From contig JAFISE010000115.1 of NCBI GenBank assembly GCA_022560025.1, forward strand, positions 37,558-101,557: a stretch of 64,000 nucleotides of DNA, written 5' to 3'. The translations under genes were made by a program, and so were the position numbers. This document shows positions 54,062 through 64,000 of the stretch, in pieces. This DNA is from Stagonosporopsis chrysanthemi. Lineage: Eukaryota; Ascomycota; Dothideomycetes; Pleosporales; Didymellaceae. The first letter of the stretch is position 1. The number at the start of each line of letters is the position of its first letter. The notes beneath the pieces were generated by a model. That model made no database searches and was not told the origin of the DNA. It was given only the letters and a program-made list of their open reading frames with translations.

Positions 54062-54819
54062 GATTCCGGGTTCTCGAGAACGTCCAAGCGGTCAAGTAGT
54101 CGATCAAAATAACACAATAGTGGCTTAGGGTACGTTTTGTAGCCAATTACTAATTGAGTCAGCGATGTGATGTATACCAACGATCATCAAGAGTCATCGG
54201 TGCGTCGTGCGAGATTCTGGCACGAAGCGTGTTATCGAGCCCAGGATCTGACTCACAAAGTGCAATTAACGCAGGAGCCTCAGAGGCACAGACAAGAAGG
54301 CATAAATTCGACATAGGACGGTGGGGTATAGTGACATCTGTAAACGAAATCACTTTGCGCCCGCTCAAACATTGTCGGATATAAGCGGGAATTAGCTAGT
54401 TTGATGTGAAAAGACGGTCGAACGTCATAGATTCAGCATTGAGTGATGGAGGGCGCGCTCTTCACACGGCTCAGCAGGTTTTGGGTTTTCCTATCCATGA
54501 ATCAGCTCGAATACCATCGCTGCTGTGACTGACGCCACAAGCGAAAGTCAAACAGGGGCGGCAAAATAGCTGAGTGTCGCAGTGAGGTTTAGTCAGCAAA
54601 TTCATCTTGTCAAACGAGCTTCCAGTCAGGTATGTGTGATCCGGCATTCCAAGAAATTGGTCGCCCTTTTGTCGAGAACGCTACAGTCCATGGCATGACA
54701 GAGAAGAGCAACCGTGATTGCAAGATAAGATCCAGCAGCTGCGCGACGACATGCTGTGCAGTTGAAGTGAAATATACAACGTCTTAAGTGCAACGACTAA
54801 TGTAGTCGATGCCGACCAC
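54062..54819. other. Intergenic, 758 bases
   Basis: Between the MFS gene (5' end) and an F-box gene (3' end), both on the minus strand. No recognisable coding or RNA feature. Confidence 0.5.
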
Positions 54820-55767
54820 CTACTTTTTAGAAAAGCGTTGGACAAGTTTGAGATCATTCTCGTGCTGGCCTGCTACTACGTAGACCCAACGTTGCTCGGT
54901 TTTCCTCCACCAGCGATTTGGCAAGTATGCCTCAAGCATATAATATTCATCGCGCTGGTAGGGGAACTCGAGACTTGGCGGACCCTGCTTGGACAGAAAA
55001 GCATCTGTACCGGCTGCGATATCTTCATCAGTCATATCGACATGGGCGCGCCTGTTTCCCTTGTTCTTAGAGTGCCTCCGAATCGAGCGGATTGTGCTGT
55101 CAAGATGCATCTCGAGTATGAGAGCATGCCACAAGGGGTTCTCGACCGCCTTCCGGGCGATGCGAGCATTGCGCGTCACAAGCTCGCTGTTCCACATGGT
55201 AGGCTGGCCTCGCGGCATGACAGGTACTGGCACGCCATTGTCCAGATTCGGCTGCCAGTGCGCGAAGTCAAGGACCAACCCCAGGTTGTTCCACGTCAAG
55301 ATGCATGTCAAACATGTGCAGAGCTCGCTTGCATTAGGCGGCTGTATGTGCTGATACGGGCGCTTGTGAATGCTGAGCTGCGTCTGGCGGGTGGAATCGA
55401 TGAGTAGTTCCTGAATCGCAGGCTCGACGTGGCGCAACAGTCTCGGCGTAGGGAAGCACTGTGCGAGCAGCGCGTACCGGCGATCGATGATGGTGTTGCC
55501 GACCACGCAAGCATGCGCTGCGACGAGAGCAAGCATGCGACGGTTGACGAGGCTGAAGCTGAACACGTCGCGCGGTACCATGTGCACGAGACATCCCAGG
55601 AGCAGCTCGGTGGGCAGCTCGGTGAGGCTAACAGTAACATCCTTTCTTTTATCGCGAACCACTCTGCGCCGCTGCATGCGCTCTGTTCTTTTAGATTTGA
55701 GTGACAGCGCGACTGTCTTGTCCTCAAGAGGCTCGTCACCGTCGCTGTCGCCAGCGTATCGTGGCAT
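54820..55767 (-). CDS. F-box protein
   Basis: Single exon, 315 residues. A basic leader (KSKRTERMQRRRVVRDKRKD) is followed by a clear F-box at about 47-85: VSLTELPTELLLGCLVHMVP, RDVFSFSLVNRRMLALVA. The remaining part has CTCLTCILTWNNLGLVLDFA and a tryptophan/tyrosine-rich C-terminal region (DEYYMLEAYLPNRWWRKTEQ, RWVYVVAGQHENDLKLVQRF). That layout is common in Pezizomycotina F-box proteins of unknown substrate. It would act as the substrate receptor of an SCF ubiquitin ligase. The gene is divergent from the CmcJ/asaB-like gene. Confidence 0.85.
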   Translation of the reverse strand: MPRYAGDSDGDEPLEDKTVALSLKSKRTERMQRRRVVRDKRKDVTVSLTELPTELLLGCLVHMVPRDVFSFSLVNRRMLALVAAHACVVGNTIIDRRYALLAQCFPTPRLLRHVEPAIQELLIDSTRQTQLSIHKRPYQHIQPPNASELCTCLTCILTWNNLGLVLDFAHWQPNLDNGVPVPVMPRGQPTMWNSELVTRNARIARKAVENPLWHALILEMHLDSTIRSIRRHSKNKGNRRAHVDMTDEDIAAGTDAFLSKQGPPSLEFPYQRDEYYMLEAYLPNRWWRKTEQRWVYVVAGQHENDLKLVQRFSKK

Positions 55768-56146
55768 CGTTGGGTGGCGCGAAGGTTACGGTAATGGGTG
55801 CGAAACCTTGGGCCTTGACATGTCGATACTTGGGAGCTGCCCAGGTGGATATTGAATGGCGTGCGGGCGGCGGTGCTGTGTCAGAGTTCCGCGGGTCTCG
55901 TTGCGCAGTAATTGCTGAAGTGTCGTGTGAGAAGGGGAAGCGTGTCTTCGATGACGTAGACTCACTACTGTGCTAGTATTGCAACTTTTCTACCTTACAA
56001 ATTGTGATAGATTTCAGTGCTCCTGCGCTGCTGATTGGCTCGAGCACCATGACGCCATTCCGTCATTTGTAAGCCGAGCATGACTACGCGGGGAACATAC
56101 ATGTGCGCAACGTACAGCCGTCAACATACAGACCAAGCCACTCAAT
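55768..56146. promoter_or_regulatory. Divergent spacer, F-box gene / CmcJ-asaB-like gene
   Basis: 379 bp between two start codons. A GCTGATTGGCT segment at 56030-56040 contains an inverted CCAAT box (ATTGG), a common fungal promoter element. No other site recognised. Confidence 0.5.
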
Positions 56147-57037
56147 ATGATCACCGCCAAATTCGTCCACATCGATACCAACTCCTACACAGGCAAGCCT
56201 TGGTCTAAAGTTGACGGCCCTGGCCAAAATTTCGAACGCAAAAGCCATTCTCGAGAAGTCCACAACTTGCGCGGCAAGGAACATGAATTTTCCACAGACA
56301 ATTCTGGGTTTGCTGTCTATAATTACCCTGCTGAGGAAAAGCTCTTTGTCGACGATGATGTCGTGAGAAGAGGGTATTATAAGGAGGTTGAGAACTTGTT
56401 GCGCAACAAAATTCCTGGTATCAAAAAGGTCCACATCTTTGATCATACCATCCGGCGTAGAGTGAAAGACTTTGCCCGCCAGCCCGTACAGCAGGTACAT
56501 GTCGATCAGACCCCAGCGGCAGCCGAAGCCCGTGTCCGGCGGCATATCGCCAAAGAAGAGGCCGATGAACTTGTGAAAGGTCGTTATCAAATCATCAACG
56601 TCTGGAGACCGATCGAAAACCCTGCATCAGATCATCCTCTTGCTGTCATTGACTGGCGTACAACTTCTCCCATAGACTTCATTGCTACGGACCTGCTGTA
56701 CCCCCGGCGAGACTCTCAGGATGCGGACGACGATGACCGCGGCAAAGAGGTTTTGCCTGATCCTAGCAAGTATAACTCAACCGATGGATACGAAGTGAAA
56801 GGGGAGACAATGGGCGTAGCACCAAACCACAGACATCGATTTTACTATCTGAAAGATATGACACCAGACGAAGTACTTCTTCTCAAGTGTTTCGATTCTC
56901 ATGGCGAAGGTATGCCAAACGGGAAGAAGGGCATAGCCGTTGGAACTCCGCACACCGCTTTCGACGACCCTCAGACACCGAAAGATGCTCCGGGTAGGCA
57001 GAGCATTGAGGTGAGATGTCTGGTATTCTATCAGTAG
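56147..57037 (+). CDS. CmcJ/asaB-family hydroxylase/desaturase
   Basis: Single exon, 296 residues. The product has the layout of the fungal asaB/GA4-desaturase-like (CmcJ) family: an N-terminal HNLRGKEHEFSTDNSGFAVY segment, a helical middle with KKVHIFDHTIRRR, then INVWRPIENPASDHPLAVID (about 151-170) and NHRHRFYYLKDMTPDEVLLL (about 224-243), followed by CFDSHGEG, GTPHTAFDDP and a terminal RQSIEVRCLVFYQ. The conserved His/Asp/Arg positions (HIFDHT, HRFYYL, HTAFDDP, SIEVR) suit an oxygenase-type active site. Characterised relatives are tailoring enzymes in secondary metabolism, such as cephamycin 7-methoxylation and aspergillic acid hydroxylation. No synthase gene is present within the window, so the substrate is unknown. 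Confidence 0.88.
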   Translation: MITAKFVHIDTNSYTGKPWSKVDGPGQNFERKSHSREVHNLRGKEHEFSTDNSGFAVYNYPAEEKLFVDDDVVRRGYYKEVENLLRNKIPGIKKVHIFDHTIRRRVKDFARQPVQQVHVDQTPAAAEARVRRHIAKEEADELVKGRYQIINVWRPIENPASDHPLAVIDWRTTSPIDFIATDLLYPRRDSQDADDDDRGKEVLPDPSKYNSTDGYEVKGETMGVAPNHRHRFYYLKDMTPDEVLLLKCFDSHGEGMPNGKKGIAVGTPHTAFDDPQTPKDAPGRQSIEVRCLVFYQ

Positions 57038-57728
57038 GGCCATGTATTTATCGCAGTCAATGAGATGTCTCATCGAGCTTGTTAGTCCTTAGCACTCAGT
57101 CTCTGTGCTCTTGCCTTGCAGTAATATTAATCGGATCTCATTTTCAAACGGCACGTCAGGTCATTACTCCAAGCGCTAGAATTGCAAAGAACTTGGCAAC
57201 CGCCACTGCGAGTGAGATGTGTCGAGCACTGTCAACGTCGCTGCGAAAACGAATATTGTCTGGTGTAGGGCCGACCTTCCAATCACGGATAAGATTGCCC
57301 CATTGCTTGCTGTAGAGCGAGCAAAAGCCGCTTATTTTAGGGGTCCATTTTAATAAGGTTTCGCTTCTGCACATCCAGGCACAAGAGTGTCTGGACCACT
57401 ATCTTCCGGAGGTATGTCTAGCACGCGCCACACAAACACACAGCCAAACAGCTGAAGAGCCCTAACATCCCTGATGACACGCTTTGATCAGCCTCGTTTC
57501 GGGAGAAAACGGTCGTTGATTGGCTACTTCTCCCATCGGCCGTTGCATCTGCCGCACCTTGAAACAGTCACACTCTCACAACTGTTTCCAGAGCGTCGAG
57601 CGCGCGAGTCTCCATACTTAGGAGCCATGTAGCTTGGCCCGCAATGTATTCATTCACGACCCGCCCATCCTCGAAGACTTGTGGTTCTGCTGGCTGGACC
57701 ACCGCCTACATGGAAGCTTCCCCCAAGC
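57038..57728. other. Intergenic, 691 bases
   Basis: Between the asaB-like gene and a membrane-protein gene. An ATG at 57644 opens a 35-codon frame (MYSFTTRPSSKTCGSAGW start) that could be an upstream ORF or an alternative first exon of the next gene, but no phase-compatible splice was found. Nothing else supported. Confidence 0.4.
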
Positions 57729-59174
57729 ATGCTTGCGCCACAAAGGCCTAATCTACCGATACAGGTACCGGATCGCCAAAATATAAACTGGAATCGTCTC
57801 AAAACAAGCAGTAGAAGCGATGTGGGAGGAAAAAAAAGTTTTGCAGCCGTAGGTGGACAACGACAGGAATGGTCAAGGCGAAAACTTAAGGAGACGATCA
57901 ACAGTCCGAGCAGCGTCACCGAACGAGAAGCATCGATTGCGACTCCCACCATGTTGTCTACATTAAAAGCACTGAACGCCTCGAGAACTACCTATACTAT
58001 TGCTATTGAAGCCACAGCTTCCACAGCATTGAAACCCGATGGAGGTGCTAAAGTCGATATCGAGTCACTACCGGGACAAAACCATAGCAAGCCGGCCGTA
58101 GACGACGCAAGGTTGGAAGGAACAGTACTGCCAGGTGTCAATCAAGACATCTCAGACATGGGCGAGGTCCCGAAGCCGGTGGCGCCTGTAGCAGCTCCCA
58201 ATCCTTCACGCCTAGCGGGCGTGCCTACCGTCACAGTCAACAAACCTCTTCCTGGGCAAAATCAAGAGGATCCAATCATAGGGGAGGTCCTTCCACCTCC
58301 AGCACCTAAGATCTTTTCATCAACATCATTTCTACCTCCAATTTCTCTGACCACACCGTCTACAGCTGGTCAGGCGCCCGCAAAGATCCCTCCTGCCACA
58401 TCATCACCAACATCCATGCAGGATGCATCAATCTCCATACCTCGGTTTGTATCAACAGCATCAATTCAGTTATCAGCAGCCATCTCTTCAAGCTCGATTA
58501 CATCCCCGTTTACCACCTCGTTCGCCACAATCACCCGATCAGAACAGGGCAAGTTGGAAGCTCCGATCACAGCAGCACTATCAAGCAATTTATCGACAAA
58601 GAAGATAGCTATCAGCAGTAAAGTGGCTGACAGTACCGTCCGTCCTACTACCCAAGCTATCGCAGCTGCTCAGTCGGTCTCGGGAGTCATTGTGTCAACT
58701 GCTGCTGTTGCTATCGGCTCTGCAAACCCCACAGACATGTCCGATACTTCCAGCGGAGGCGCATTGCATCCGACTGCAAGAACCCTACTTATTGTTTTTG
58801 TCATACTCGGTGAGCTGAGCTGTGATATCTTGTCCTAGTGCAGTCGCTAACCTAAGGTAGGAGTACTGTCGATTATCGTTGCGATCGTGATTTCTTTAAT
58901 GATCAGATCCCACAAGAAGAGGTCGCAAGCACCACAGAATGATACGAAGCATCGAGTTCCATATGATGCATCGGGTGATCGCACTGGGGTTACTACCTAT
59001 ATCTCCGCAGAACCCAACAATGACCCTTTCTTAACAGCTAGTGAGAAGGCTATTATCAACAGTGCAGCCTCGCCTCATGTGGAAAATGATATAAACAACT
59101 CGTTTAGATTTGCAGATGCAATCAGCGCATTTATCAAGAAGTCAAGAAGACTAACGTACAAAATTTCACCTTGA
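57729..59174 (+). CDS. Ser/Thr/Pro-rich single-pass membrane protein, function unknown
   Basis: Two exons, 57729-58809 and 58861-59174, joined across a 51-nt intron (donor GTGAGC, branch CGCTAAC, acceptor TAG); 464 residues from the first ATG in the frame. The intron interrupts the transmembrane helix, and splicing restores it: RTLLIVFVILGVLSIIVAIV then ISLMIRSHKKRS (about 350-385). The roughly 350-residue N-terminal part is rich in Ser, Thr, Ala and Pro and has two LPGxNQ-type repeats spaced by acidic/Pro text (LPGQNHSKP, LPGVNQDISDMGEV, LPGQNQEDPIIGEV). The C-terminal 85 residues are cytosolic and polar. The shape resembles fungal mucin-like surface sensors, but no clear signal peptide is seen, so the true start may lie in an unseen upstream exon. 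It is the last gene before the RIP-decayed block. Confidence 0.65.
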
Positions 59175-59256
59175 TTTACATCTTTGTATAGAAATTTAGG
59201 TTAAACAATAAAGATATTGAAAATAGTAGACTTTGCTCTTGTAGATAACGTACCCC

Positions 59257-59341
59257 ACGGGCGAGTCGCCTACACGGGCGAGTCGCCTACACGGGCGAGT
59301 CGCCTACACGGGCGAGTCGCCTACACGGGCGAGTCGCCTAC
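59257..59341. repeat. 17-bp tandem repeat, five perfect copies, each with an 11-bp palindrome
   Basis: Unit ACGGGCGAGTCGCCTAC repeated five times without a change. Each unit contains GGCGAGTCGCC, an inverted repeat around a single central G. It lies about 80 bp after the membrane-protein stop codon, exactly where the sequence turns AT-rich. It is GC-rich and shows no RIP damage. Confidence 0.95.
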
Positions 59342-60849
59342 TTTTGCCAAGACCCCACCAAACTACCCTACCTACACAAATGCTTTGCTAACAAGCTTAG
59401 AGAGATGTGTTAAGCAAATATTAAATACAGCTTGTGCTTTAAGCTCTTAAAAGAGACGCAAATTAGTCTTAGTAATATACTGTAGTAATCTATAGTGTTT
59501 CTTAAAAGACACTATCTAATTAATACGCAGGACAACCTTAACATGTAAATATAATACTTAACTTACAATAGCTAGATAATAATAAGAAGTAGGTAATTGT
59601 TAAGTATATACTTAAGTAAGACGCGCAAAGATTTACTCTCTGCTTGTTAGCTATAGCTAATATAGCTAATTCTTTGTACACTAAATACAGTCTATGCTAT
59701 ATTAGCCTAGATTAGCTTAGTATATTTATTAAGTACTAACTATAGCTTAAAGTAAAATTTAATTGCAAGTATAACTATAAGAAAGCTCTCTGCAAAGATC
59801 TTATAGTAATCTAGAGCTAGTTTAGCCTAGTAGCTAATATTAAAGCTAAGTATAGTATCTAGACTAAAAATACTTACAACTTTAATAAGATAGAGTCTAT
59901 AATAGGCTAGATATCTATAAAAGTAGTTGTTATAGCTTTAGAGAGATAAAGACAACTAAAATAAGTCTAGCAAGGCAATTAGAAGTAGATAATAGTTATT
60001 AAGAGTATTAATACTAAAGAATAGGCTATCCTGCTCTTTATTATCTTCTAGAGCTATAACTACCTTTTAAACTAGTATAAAGAAGATAATCTGCCTTATA
60101 ATTAGGTTATTAGAGTCTCCAAGAACAGCTAGCCTACTAATTATTAGGCCCCTAGCTGTTAGGCCCTAGACTATTAGACCCTAGCTAGGCTAACAGTAAT
60201 AATATAGTACTGCTCTAAGCTTATACTTACAGTCTGTAAGTACTATTAGCCTTTTTAGTGCTTGTTTAGCTTAGCAGGTTAAGCTAGGTTCTAATACTAA
60301 TAAACTTAGTCTTAACTAGTTAAACTATTTTAATAGGTATATAAAAGAGTGTACTGTTAGTAGCTACTATCTACTAGTTATTAATAGTTACAAGAGCTAT
60401 AAGTTGCTAAATTTCTAGAAATATAATATAGAAAATAAGAATATTACTTTATATATACTTTTTTATTTATTATACTTCTTATAGCTACTTAATATAGGCT
60501 ATTTTGCGCCTTTCAAGAAAGTATATAAGCACTAAGCTAAAGACTTTATAAGCAACTAGATTAACTACATTTTAAAGCTTAAGTTCTTGCTATACTTTAA
60601 AGCAGCTTATAATAAAGTGTTTACTCCTAGCAATATCTAAGAAGAGTTCTAAGGTACTTAATTAGTCTCTTTTAACTTACAATAAGTTATTTTAACTCTT
60701 AATATAAAGCTATACACTTTAAAACTATAACTTTCTTATAATAACTATAATACTATAATCTTGTCTTTTATAACTCTAATAACTATCTAATAAATATCTA
60801 CCTTAGTACAACTGTATATTCTACCTAGCGTAACTCTACTCTAAGTCTA

Positions 60850-61020
60850 ATAAGTATAAGAAGAGATGCTTTTATAGAGTATAGATAGATAGTTTTAAAG
60901 TATTTTTTTGTACAAGACCTATAGGAATAAAGATCTAGTCCTATAGGTTATTCTAGTACTTCTATATACCTTGTAGTAAATACTTATATCTTTTAAACTT
61001 TTTTAGCATTCTATAATGCT
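60850..61020 (+). repeat. RIP-decayed copy of a dispersed element (copy B)
   Basis: This stretch aligns without gaps to 62417-62587 at an offset of 1567 bp. In the clearest segment nearly all differences are C-to-T or G-to-A in this copy. Confidence 0.85.
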
Positions 61021-61677
61021 ATATTATACTTTAAAACTTGTCTTAGCTAGTAACAGCTTTATAATAATATTACTATAGTTTTGTTTAGTTATTTGTACAA
61101 GCGCAGCTAGAGTCTATATTACGCCTAAACTGCACAAGTCTTTAAATTATTTATTCTATAGTTAGGATTCTAAAAATCTTCTAACAACTAAAGCCTATAG
61201 GTTTAGAACTATCTATAACTTACTACTCTAGAATTAACTTTAGAAAAGCTGCGTTAGATTATACTAAGATAGACACTTAGAGACTATTAATAACTTACCT
61301 AAATTAGATACAACACTAATATTAGGAAATCTATTAAGACTTACTACTTAGTCTTAGAACTAATTAGAGGCTAGACGCCCCTAAGGCTCTATATTAGTAC
61401 AACTGTCTATTGCTAATAATAGATCTAATTTAGAGCTATCTTACTACAATCTCTTAAAAGAAATAGCCTAACTATAGTAGGAACTTACTTAGTTATATAC
61501 TAGTCTTACTCTAGGAGATTACTCTGTACTTATAACAAAAATACTACTAATAAGTATACTATATTAATCTACTATAAGGCAGCTATTAGAAGCTAGCCTA
61601 GTACTTACAGTACGCAAGAAGCTCTCTAAAAGAACTCTTAATATTAAGGTTCTTACTAATAGAAGTAGGCTAGTAAA

Positions 61678-61745
61678 TAGGTAGGGGTTAGGTAGGAGTT
61701 AGGGTAGCACGTGACAGTACCTAACTTCTACCTAACCTCTACCTA
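61678..61745. repeat. 26-bp inverted repeat with 16-bp loop
   Basis: Left arm 61678-61703 and right arm 61720-61745 are reverse complements except at two positions. The loop contains the palindrome CACGTG. Related TTAGGT-rich text continues to about 61815. Confidence 0.9.
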
Positions 61746-62309
61746 CGCTAAGTTAATGCTAAGTAAGTAGAAGTTAGGTTGTCTCTACTTAGAGTAGAGG
61801 TTAGGTTAGAGTTGCTAAAAAATTTACTAAAAATTAGCTTTGCTAACTCTAACTATATATAGAAAAGATTTGTAAAATTCTAAATCTATTGTTTTTTAAG
61901 AAAATAGCTCTATTAGATATTAAAATTATAAAGAATTATTATTATAGTAAATTATTATATTAAGTAATTATTAGTTTAGGCAGAGTTTGCAATTACTCTC
62001 TATAGACAAGCTTAGAGAATTAAAGTTAGAATATAAATATATATACTAATTAGCTAAATAACGTTTTACTACTGCTAAAAGTACTAAGCTTATTATAATA
62101 TTAAAGAGCTAGCTTAGAATCTTTCTGCTAAATAGTAACCTTCTTTGCATATATAGTATTTAGGTTAAGCTCTAATAATATTAGCACTTATATTAAATTG
62201 TATTTACAATAATATATACCTTTAAAATATTCTACTAAGAAAGCTTTACTTACTTTTTAGATAGCTTTAATTACAGAGTGTTAGAAATAGGTATTACTTA
62301 TTACTTAGA

Positions 62310-62600
62310 TATTGTAAGAACAAGCCCAGTTCCTCAAGCCCATCTTACACCACCCGACAACTACCCGACTCAGATCCGTCTTCTAACTGCTCCTCAGTAC
62401 AGTCTTCCCCGAGCTTCCAGGTATAAGAAGGGAAGTCTCTACAGAGTTCAGATAGATAGTTTTGAAGTATCCTTTCGTACAAGACCTATAGGAATAGAGA
62501 TCTAGTCCTGCAGTTTATCCCAGTGCTTCTATACACCTCGTAGCGGATACCTATGCGATTCGGACTCCTCTAGCATCCTGTGTCGTTACAGATATACTGT
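62310..62600 (+). repeat. GC-normal island, un-RIPped or lightly RIPped copy of the element (copy A)
   Basis: About 290 bases of balanced composition inside the AT-rich block. Its right part (62417-62587) is the direct-repeat partner of 60850-61020. A 75-codon frame at 62278-62505 begins at TTG and ends in a stop; it does not resemble a known transposase. Confidence 0.85.
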
Positions 62601-64000
62601 GTGATTTTGTAAATAAAGTGTGTAAATAGCAGCTTATAAAAGAGAAGTTTACTACTTTTCTAGTAGTAATAGATTTTATAAAGAGCAACAGCTACAGAGA
62701 ATTAGAATAGTTCTGTAATAATAGCTTATAATAACCTACTACTAAGCTTATATTGCTAGAGCTTATAAGTAAGTTTAGTAGATAGAAGTATTTTACAGGC
62801 AGCTTTTATAGTAAAAAGCTTAGCTTTTAGCTTCTAAGTAACAGCCTGTATACTAGCTTTGTTCTTAATATTCTTAAACTTTAGCAGTATAGTAGTAGTT
62901 ATACAAAGTAATAGATAAGTTATAAGTAGTAAGTAGAAAGTAGATATAAGTAGACAAACAAATATTTTGTAAATATCCTGTAGTTATAGTATGTTTATTA
63001 GGCTCTATAGCTCTGTAGCTTAGTGCACAGCTATACTTATAATAACTAACTATAATAATTATTTCTATATATACAACTAACTAAGTGCTTTTAAATAAGC
63101 CTATTTTAAGATAAATCTAACTTTAATTAAGTAAGTTCTCTAAATATACAGCTAGAGTTTATAATTATTAGATAGTAAAGTAGGTAGAGCACAGCCTAGC
63201 TTAGAAAATCTGCAAGTAAAGATAGCTTTGCAGCTAACTTGCTAGCTATTACTATAATAGATAACTGTAATAAATTACTATATTATTAAATACAAGATAT
63301 ACTTTTTAATAGTACTATTCTTTAGTTAATTTAATATTTTACAGTATAGATATACAAACTACAAGTATAAAAGTCTTGTAATTTAGGTATATTTTTATTT
63401 ACTTACAGTATATAGGCTACCTAGCTTAAAAAAACAAAGCTACAAACTAGTAACTAGTTAGTAACCTAACTATAACAACTACTATACTTATATATAATTT
63501 TGTACACTATTATTACAGCTATAGACTTTATAGCAGACGTTTAACAGCCTTATATTAAGCAAGAAGACAAGCCTAAGCTACTTACTTTTACTAGTAGTTT
63601 GTATATTCTAGATTACTTTAAACTAGAAGAATAAAAAAGTCTTGTTAATATAATTATTATAGCTACTTATTATACTACTAAAGCTAATTATAATAGAGCT
63701 TTGTAACTTAAGAAGCTAAGATTTGCTACGTCTTTAATTAGCACAGCTAAGGTAGATCTAAAAAAGGCTACCTTACTAATTTAATATTCTCTTTTAAGGG
63801 CTAGCTTAGTAATTCTACTTATATAATCTAGCAGAGAACTAGAGCTTTACTTTGCAATAAAAAAAAAGCAGCTATTAGTAAGACTTGTAATACTAACTGC
63901 GCAGCAAAATATTAGCTTCTTAAAAAACTAAAGACAGTAGCAACTTATATAGCTAGCACTGCTAAACAGAAGACTAAGATCTAGTAATAAGCTAAGAAAG

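Larger units (their letters stand above)
59175..64000. other. AT-rich, RIP-decayed repeat block without intact genes
   Basis: From about 59.2 kb the sequence becomes strongly AT-rich, full of TA, with stops in all frames and very few CG dinucleotides. Residual words such as AGCT and CTAG dominate. This is the expected product of RIP, which mutates C to T (preferentially in CpA) in duplicated DNA. No protein domain is readable. An island of normal composition lies at 62.3-62.6 kb. The block continues past the window end, so its length and the nature of the elements cannot be read here. Confidence 0.9.

Noticed and set aside
57156..57374. 72-codon minus-strand frame between the asaB-like and membrane-protein genes
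   Set aside because: Has an ATG and a hydrophobic end but no family similarity or supporting context.
62278..62505. 75-codon frame in the GC-normal island as a transposase remnant
   Set aside because: Begins at a non-ATG codon, lacks any recognisable transposase motif; treated as part of the repeat element.

Overview
This window reads as nuclear DNA of a filamentous ascomycete, most probably a Dothideomycete of the order Pleosporales. The evidence is the gene content (PalF/Rim8, BIG1, PXR1, a CmcJ/asaB-type oxidoreductase, MFS monocarboxylate-type transporter), short 50-70 nt introns with GTANGT donors and CTAAC/CTRAY branch sites, and a balanced-GC gene-rich portion that switches abruptly at about 59.2 kb into an AT-rich block with the C-to-T / G-to-A decay typical of repeat-induced point mutation (RIP). 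Species assignment is inference. Exon joins were made by eye from splice consensus and protein continuity.

Layout. 1-9.3 kb: eIF3j (cut by the window start), mevalonate kinase ERG12, G-patch protein PXR1, a small coiled-coil protein and the pH-signalling arrestin PalF. 11.8-18.2 kb: a CSC1/OSCA-type stress-gated channel and a large F-box protein. 18.8-21.8 kb: a Gln/Met-rich low-complexity protein, followed by 3.4 kb without a supportable gene. 25.1-36.7 kb: EMC2 and AP-3 delta head to head, a small DUF4499-like membrane protein, then BIG1 and an NF-X1/FAP1 zinc-finger protein head to head. 36.7-39.3 kb: an FAD monooxygenase and a SnoaL-like protein, divergently arranged. 40.0-47.7 kb: UBX5-like Cdc48 adaptor and proteasome factor ECM29 head to head. 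50-59.2 kb: a more accessory stretch with two unrecognised proteins, an MFS transporter, an F-box protein, a CmcJ/asaB-like oxidoreductase and a Ser/Thr/Pro-rich single-pass membrane protein. 59.2-64 kb: no intact gene; a 5 x 17-bp palindrome-bearing tandem repeat sits at the border, followed by RIP-decayed repeat DNA containing a GC-normal island whose decayed twin lies 1.57 kb away, and a 26-bp inverted repeat.

How the genes work together. Most of the left 48 kb is conserved housekeeping: translation initiation, sterol precursor synthesis, telomerase/rRNA processing, pH and osmotic sensing, ER membrane insertion, vacuolar sorting, cell-wall assembly, proteasome function. Several are head-to-head pairs sharing one intergenic promoter, and UBX5/ECM29 is a functionally coherent one. 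The FAD monooxygenase/SnoaL pair and the asaB-like gene are tailoring-type enzymes lacking any backbone synthase in the window. I did not find a clear new multi-gene system. The items most worth a second look are the RIP-border repeat, the paired RIPped/un-RIPped element, the border membrane protein and the FAD/SnoaL pair.
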